NCBI GenBank assembly: GCA_017395425.1
Contig: JAFPUM010000050.1
Location: forward strand, 1-34,912
Length of the DNA: 34,912 nt
DNA from: Clostridia bacterium
GTDB taxonomy: Bacteria > Bacillota > Clostridia > Oscillospirales > Acutalibacteraceae
Reading direction: 5' to 3'
Position 1 is the stretch's first letter; the number at the start of each line of letters is the position of its first letter. Under the pieces are notes generated by a model, which had not been told where the DNA came from, ran no database searches, and saw only the letters and a program-made list of their open reading frames with translations. Below are positions 32,763 through 34,912 of the stretch, in pieces. The position numbers were made by a program, and so were the translations under genes.

Positions 32763-33526
32763 GCTATGAAGCGTTCGCGGAATATTATGACGCACTCATG
32801 AGCGATGTCGATTATGACGCCCGGGCGTCATATCTCGACCGCCTGATTCGCTCGGTCAAACCCGCGGCAAAGCTGCTGGTGGATCTGGCGTGTGGCACGG
32901 GCAGTCTGACCGTGAAGCTTGCCGCGAAGGGGTATGACGTGATCGGCACCGATATCTCGGAAGAAATGCTCAGTAAGGCGCGGGAAAAATCCGACGGCAG
33001 CATTCTCTTTCTGTGCCAATCCATGCAGGAACTGGATATGTACGGCACCATTGACGCCTTTGTCTGCACGCTCGACAGTCTCAACCATCTGCCGGATCGC
33101 GGCGAGGTAGTCAGGGCGTTTGAGCGGGTGGCACTGTTTCTGGAGCCGGACGGCGTATTTGTGTTTGATATGAACACCCCCTATAAGCACGCGGAGGTGC
33201 TGGGGGATAATTGCTTTGTCTATGAAAATGAGCAGGTGCTTTGTGTGTGGCAGAATGAAGATAAAGGCGGCGGCAAGGTACATATCGCGCTGGATTTTTT
33301 TGAAGAGCAGGCGGACGGACGCTATGAGCGCTATACGGAAGATTTCGACGAGACAGCCTATTCGCTCGCCGAAACGGAGGAAATGCTGCAGGAAGCCGGA
33401 CTGCGGCTGTTGAATGTGTATGACGATATGACGTTTGACCCGCCGAGGGAAGACAGTCAGCGGCTGGTGTTTGTGGCAGTCAAGGCGGAGAACAAAACAG
33501 AAGGACGGGAACAAATCTATGAGTAA
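32759..33526 (+). CDS. Class I SAM-dependent methyltransferase
   Basis: 255-residue cytoplasmic methyltransferase. Motif I (LLVDLACGTGSLTVKLA) binds S-adenosylmethionine; the acidic end of the second strand is GYDVIGTDIS with SEEMLSKAREK, and FVCTLDSLNHLPD lies at the motif IV position. The C-terminal half has the beta-rich insertion typical of the YqeM/SAM-methyltransferase group of Firmicutes. The acceptor molecule cannot be deduced. It overlaps the regulator upstream by four bases and hslO downstream by eight, an unusually tight operon. Confidence 0.88.
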   Translation: MSYEAFAEYYDALMSDVDYDARASYLDRLIRSVKPAAKLLVDLACGTGSLTVKLAAKGYDVIGTDISEEMLSKAREKSDGSILFLCQSMQELDMYGTIDAFVCTLDSLNHLPDRGEVVRAFERVALFLEPDGVFVFDMNTPYKHAEVLGDNCFVYENEQVLCVWQNEDKGGGKVHIALDFFEEQADGRYERYTEDFDETAYSLAETEEMLQEAGLRLLNVYDDMTFDPPREDSQRLVFVAVKAENKTEGREQIYE

Positions 33527-34409
33527 ACTGGTCAGATGTATCACGACCGACGGTCTGGTGATGGGAGCGGCAATCGATTCCACCGATATTGTGCGCAAGG
33601 CGCAGGAGCTTCATCGCACTACGCCCGTGATTACCTCGGCGCTGGGACGGATGCTCACCGGCGCGTCGATTATGGGCAATAAGCTCAAGGAGGATAATGC
33701 CTCCCTGACGCTGCGGATCAATGGCGGCGGACCGGCAGGTTCCATTATTGCGGTGTCGGACAGCAAAGGCAATGTCCGGGGATATGCCCAGCAGCCCGGA
33801 CTTCGGCTCATGCCCAACGCCAAAGGACAGCTCGACGTGGCGCGTGCGGTGGGGAAGAACGGCACGGTGACGGTCATCAAGGATTATGGCTACGGTCAGC
33901 CCTATTGTACCCAGACGCCCCTTATCACAGGCGAAGTGGCAGAGGATTTGACCGCTTATTATGCGATCAGCGAACAGGTGCCGACGATTTTCTGTATTGG
34001 CGTTCACTTCGATGAGAAGTGGCGAATGGACAAGGCAGGCGGACTGCTCATCCAACTGCTGCCGGCGGCGGATCACCGTGAAATCGAAAAACTGGAGGAA
34101 ATGCTCAAGACCATGCCGCCGGTGACGCAGATGCTGCTGGAGGGCAATACGCCTGAGCAGATTCTGGCACGTACACTGCCGGGCTTTGAACTGGAGATAT
34201 TCGACAGTCAGGAAGTCGCCTATCGCTGTGACTGCTCGCGGGAGCGGGTGGAGAATGCCTTTCTGACCATGCGCCCCGACGAGATTCGGGGATTGGCGGA
34301 TGAGAGCGGGAAAGCGGAGGTTGTGTGTCATTTCTGCAATCAAAAATACTATTTCACGCAGGAGCGTCTCAACGAACTGGCGGAGATACAGGAAGCGCGC
34401 GGAAATTAG
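33519..34409 (+). CDS. hslO: 33 kDa chaperonin Hsp33, redox-regulated
   Basis: 296-residue cytoplasmic holdase chaperone switched on by oxidation. The zinc site is complete: Cys237-x-Cys239 (RCDCSRERV) and Cys270-x2-Cys273 (VVCHFCNQKY). The N-terminal domain contains MLTGASIMGNKLK and LRINGGGPAGSIIAVSD, both typical. The start ATG at 33519 overlaps the end of the methyltransferase gene; GGGA and AAGGA lie 8 and 13 bases upstream. The longer open frame upstream is inside the methyltransferase gene and is not real. Being coupled to a TrpR-like regulator and a methyltransferase is typical of no pathway I know. Confidence 0.96.
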   Translation: MSKLVRCITTDGLVMGAAIDSTDIVRKAQELHRTTPVITSALGRMLTGASIMGNKLKEDNASLTLRINGGGPAGSIIAVSDSKGNVRGYAQQPGLRLMPNAKGQLDVARAVGKNGTVTVIKDYGYGQPYCTQTPLITGEVAEDLTAYYAISEQVPTIFCIGVHFDEKWRMDKAGGLLIQLLPAADHREIEKLEEMLKTMPPVTQMLLEGNTPEQILARTLPGFELEIFDSQEVAYRCDCSRERVENAFLTMRPDEIRGLADESGKAEVVCHFCNQKYYFTQERLNELAEIQEARGN

Positions 34410-34465
34410 CGCGATGCCTTGGCACCGAAAATCAGGAAGACACATACTCTGTCAATGAAGGATGT

Positions 34466-34492
34466 ATACCTTATATATGGTATGTAAGGTAT
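34466..34492. repeat. Inverted repeat downstream of hslO
   Basis: ATACCTTA (34466-34473) and TAAGGTAT (34485-34492) with an 11-base spacer. No T-run follows, so it is a weak terminator at best; the sequence after it (34501-34536) is A-rich. No gene is visible between hslO and the tRNAs. Confidence 0.45.
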
Positions 34493-34536
34493 TACGGACA
34501 GAAAAACAAAAAAGTCAAAAAAAAGAAAAAAAACAC

Positions 34537-34565
34537 TTGACATTTGCCCTTCCATGGTGTAATAT
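34537..34565 (+). promoter_or_regulatory. tRNA operon promoter
   Basis: TTGACA (34537-34542), 17-base spacer, TAATAT (34560-34565), with an AT-rich upstream region typical of stable-RNA promoters. It lies about 60 bases before the first tRNA. Confidence 0.75.
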
Positions 34566-34630
34566 ATAACACGTCACTGAGAGCGGGAGCCCGTCGAATA
34601 GCAGTCATCGCCGTAATCAGTGCGTGATAT

Positions 34631-34706
34631 GGGAGCATAGCTCAGCTGGGAGAGCATCTGCCTTACAAGCAGAGGGTCACAGGTTCGAGCCCTGTTGTTC
34701 CCACCA
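34631..34706 (+). tRNA. tRNA-Val (anticodon TAC)
   Basis: 76 bases with encoded CCA. The acceptor arms GGGAGCA and TGTTCCC pair with one G-U, the anticodon stem is TCTGC/GCAGA and the loop CTTACAA gives anticodon TAC. The T arm has TTCGAGC. Confidence 0.96.
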
Positions 34707-34712
34707 TTATCT

Positions 34713-34789
34713 GGCCCGGTAGTTCAGCTGGTTAGAACGCTAGCCTGTCACGCTAGAGGTCGACGGTTCGAGCCCGTTCCGGGTCGCCA
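34713..34789 (+). tRNA. tRNA-Asp (anticodon GTC)
   Basis: 77 bases with encoded CCA. Acceptor GGCCCGG/CCGGGTC (one G-U), anticodon stem CTAGC/GCTAG, loop CTGTCAC with anticodon GTC, discriminator G as expected for Asp. Confidence 0.96.
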
Positions 34790-34794
34790 GATAT

Positions 34795-34870
34795 GCCTCT
34801 GTAGCTCAGTCGGTAGAGCAGGGGACTGAAAATCCCCGTGTCATTGGTTCGATTCCGATCGGAGGCACCA
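34795..34870 (+). tRNA. tRNA-Phe (anticodon GAA)
   Basis: 76 bases with encoded CCA. Acceptor GCCTCTG/CGGAGGC, anticodon stem GGGGA/TCCCC, loop CTGAAAA with anticodon GAA, discriminator A. Confidence 0.96.
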
Positions 34871-34875
34871 GAAAC

Positions 34876-34912
34876 GCGCCTGTCGGCGCTAAATGAATAG
34901 TGAATAGTGAAG
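34876..34912 (+). other. Hairpin and short direct repeat after the tRNAs, cut by the window end
   Basis: A 5-bp GCGCC/GGCGC hairpin (34876-34889) follows tRNA-Phe without a T-run. Then GAATAGT occurs twice in tandem, followed by GAAG. Such GTGAATAGTGAA tracts occur as dispersed intergenic repeats in some Clostridia (recollection, not checked). Further tRNAs may follow outside the window. Confidence 0.35.

Noticed and set aside
34410-34536. Small gene between hslO and the tRNAs
   Set aside because: No frame with a ribosome binding site and plausible composition; the stretch is A-rich with one inverted repeat.

Overview
The window reads as chromosome of a low-to-mid-GC Gram-positive anaerobe of the class Clostridia, most likely Oscillospiraceae/Ruminococcaceae. 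This rests on separate secD and secF genes, the pyrH-frr-uppS-cdsA-dxr-rseP order, a YerC/YecD-type TrpR-like regulator, a DUF4830 protein, strong AAGGAGG ribosome binding sites, frequent TTG/GTG starts, tRNAs with encoded CCA, and Thr-rich linkers in a secreted protein. It is a family-level inference; there is no rRNA gene in the window. No phage, CRISPR array or complete insertion sequence is visible.

Layout. 1-2000: a leftward promoter and ribosome binding site for a gene just outside the window, then secG, a RimJ/RimL-type acetyltransferase and nth. 2006-2689 (minus): an AIM24/TIGR00266 protein. 3090-8952: GH31 alpha-glucosidase, a secreted NlpC/P60 hydrolase with wall-binding modules, a PD-(D/E)XK (Rpn-type) nuclease and an alpha/beta hydrolase, all on the plus strand. 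9031-10461: an aminotransferase preceded by a promoter and a large terminator-like hairpin. 10548-13183: secD-secF. 13297-14453: a second Rpn-type nuclease with a perfect consensus promoter. 14538-20101: pyrH, frr, uppS, cdsA, dxr, rseP (UMP kinase, ribosome recycling, undecaprenyl and phospholipid precursors, MEP pathway, site-2 protease). 20205-22365 (minus): cytidylate-kinase-like protein, DUF4830 protein, radical SAM protein. 22546-32200: an accessory block of cell-surface genes, namely a lysozyme-like protein, a membrane protein, an unknown soluble protein, a CAP-domain protein and a giant leucine-rich-repeat protein. 32309-34409: TrpR-like regulator, methyltransferase and Hsp33 in one overlapping operon. 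34537-34870: tRNA-Val, tRNA-Asp, tRNA-Phe.

How it fits together. Most of the window is envelope biogenesis: Sec export (secG, secDF), lipid carrier and phospholipid synthesis, and a set of exported wall-directed proteins. The most distinctive part is the 22.6-32.2 kb block, where three otherwise unrelated secreted proteins (lysozyme, CAP, LRR) share one Ig-like repeat in 4+4+7 copies. The next most interesting items are the terminator-like RNA upstream of the aminotransferase, the two nucleases that each carry a GxEQ tetrapeptide repeat tract, a possible ATT start for rseP, and a SecF lacking a proton-path aspartate. Convergent genes are repeatedly separated by one long symmetrical hairpin that can terminate both strands.
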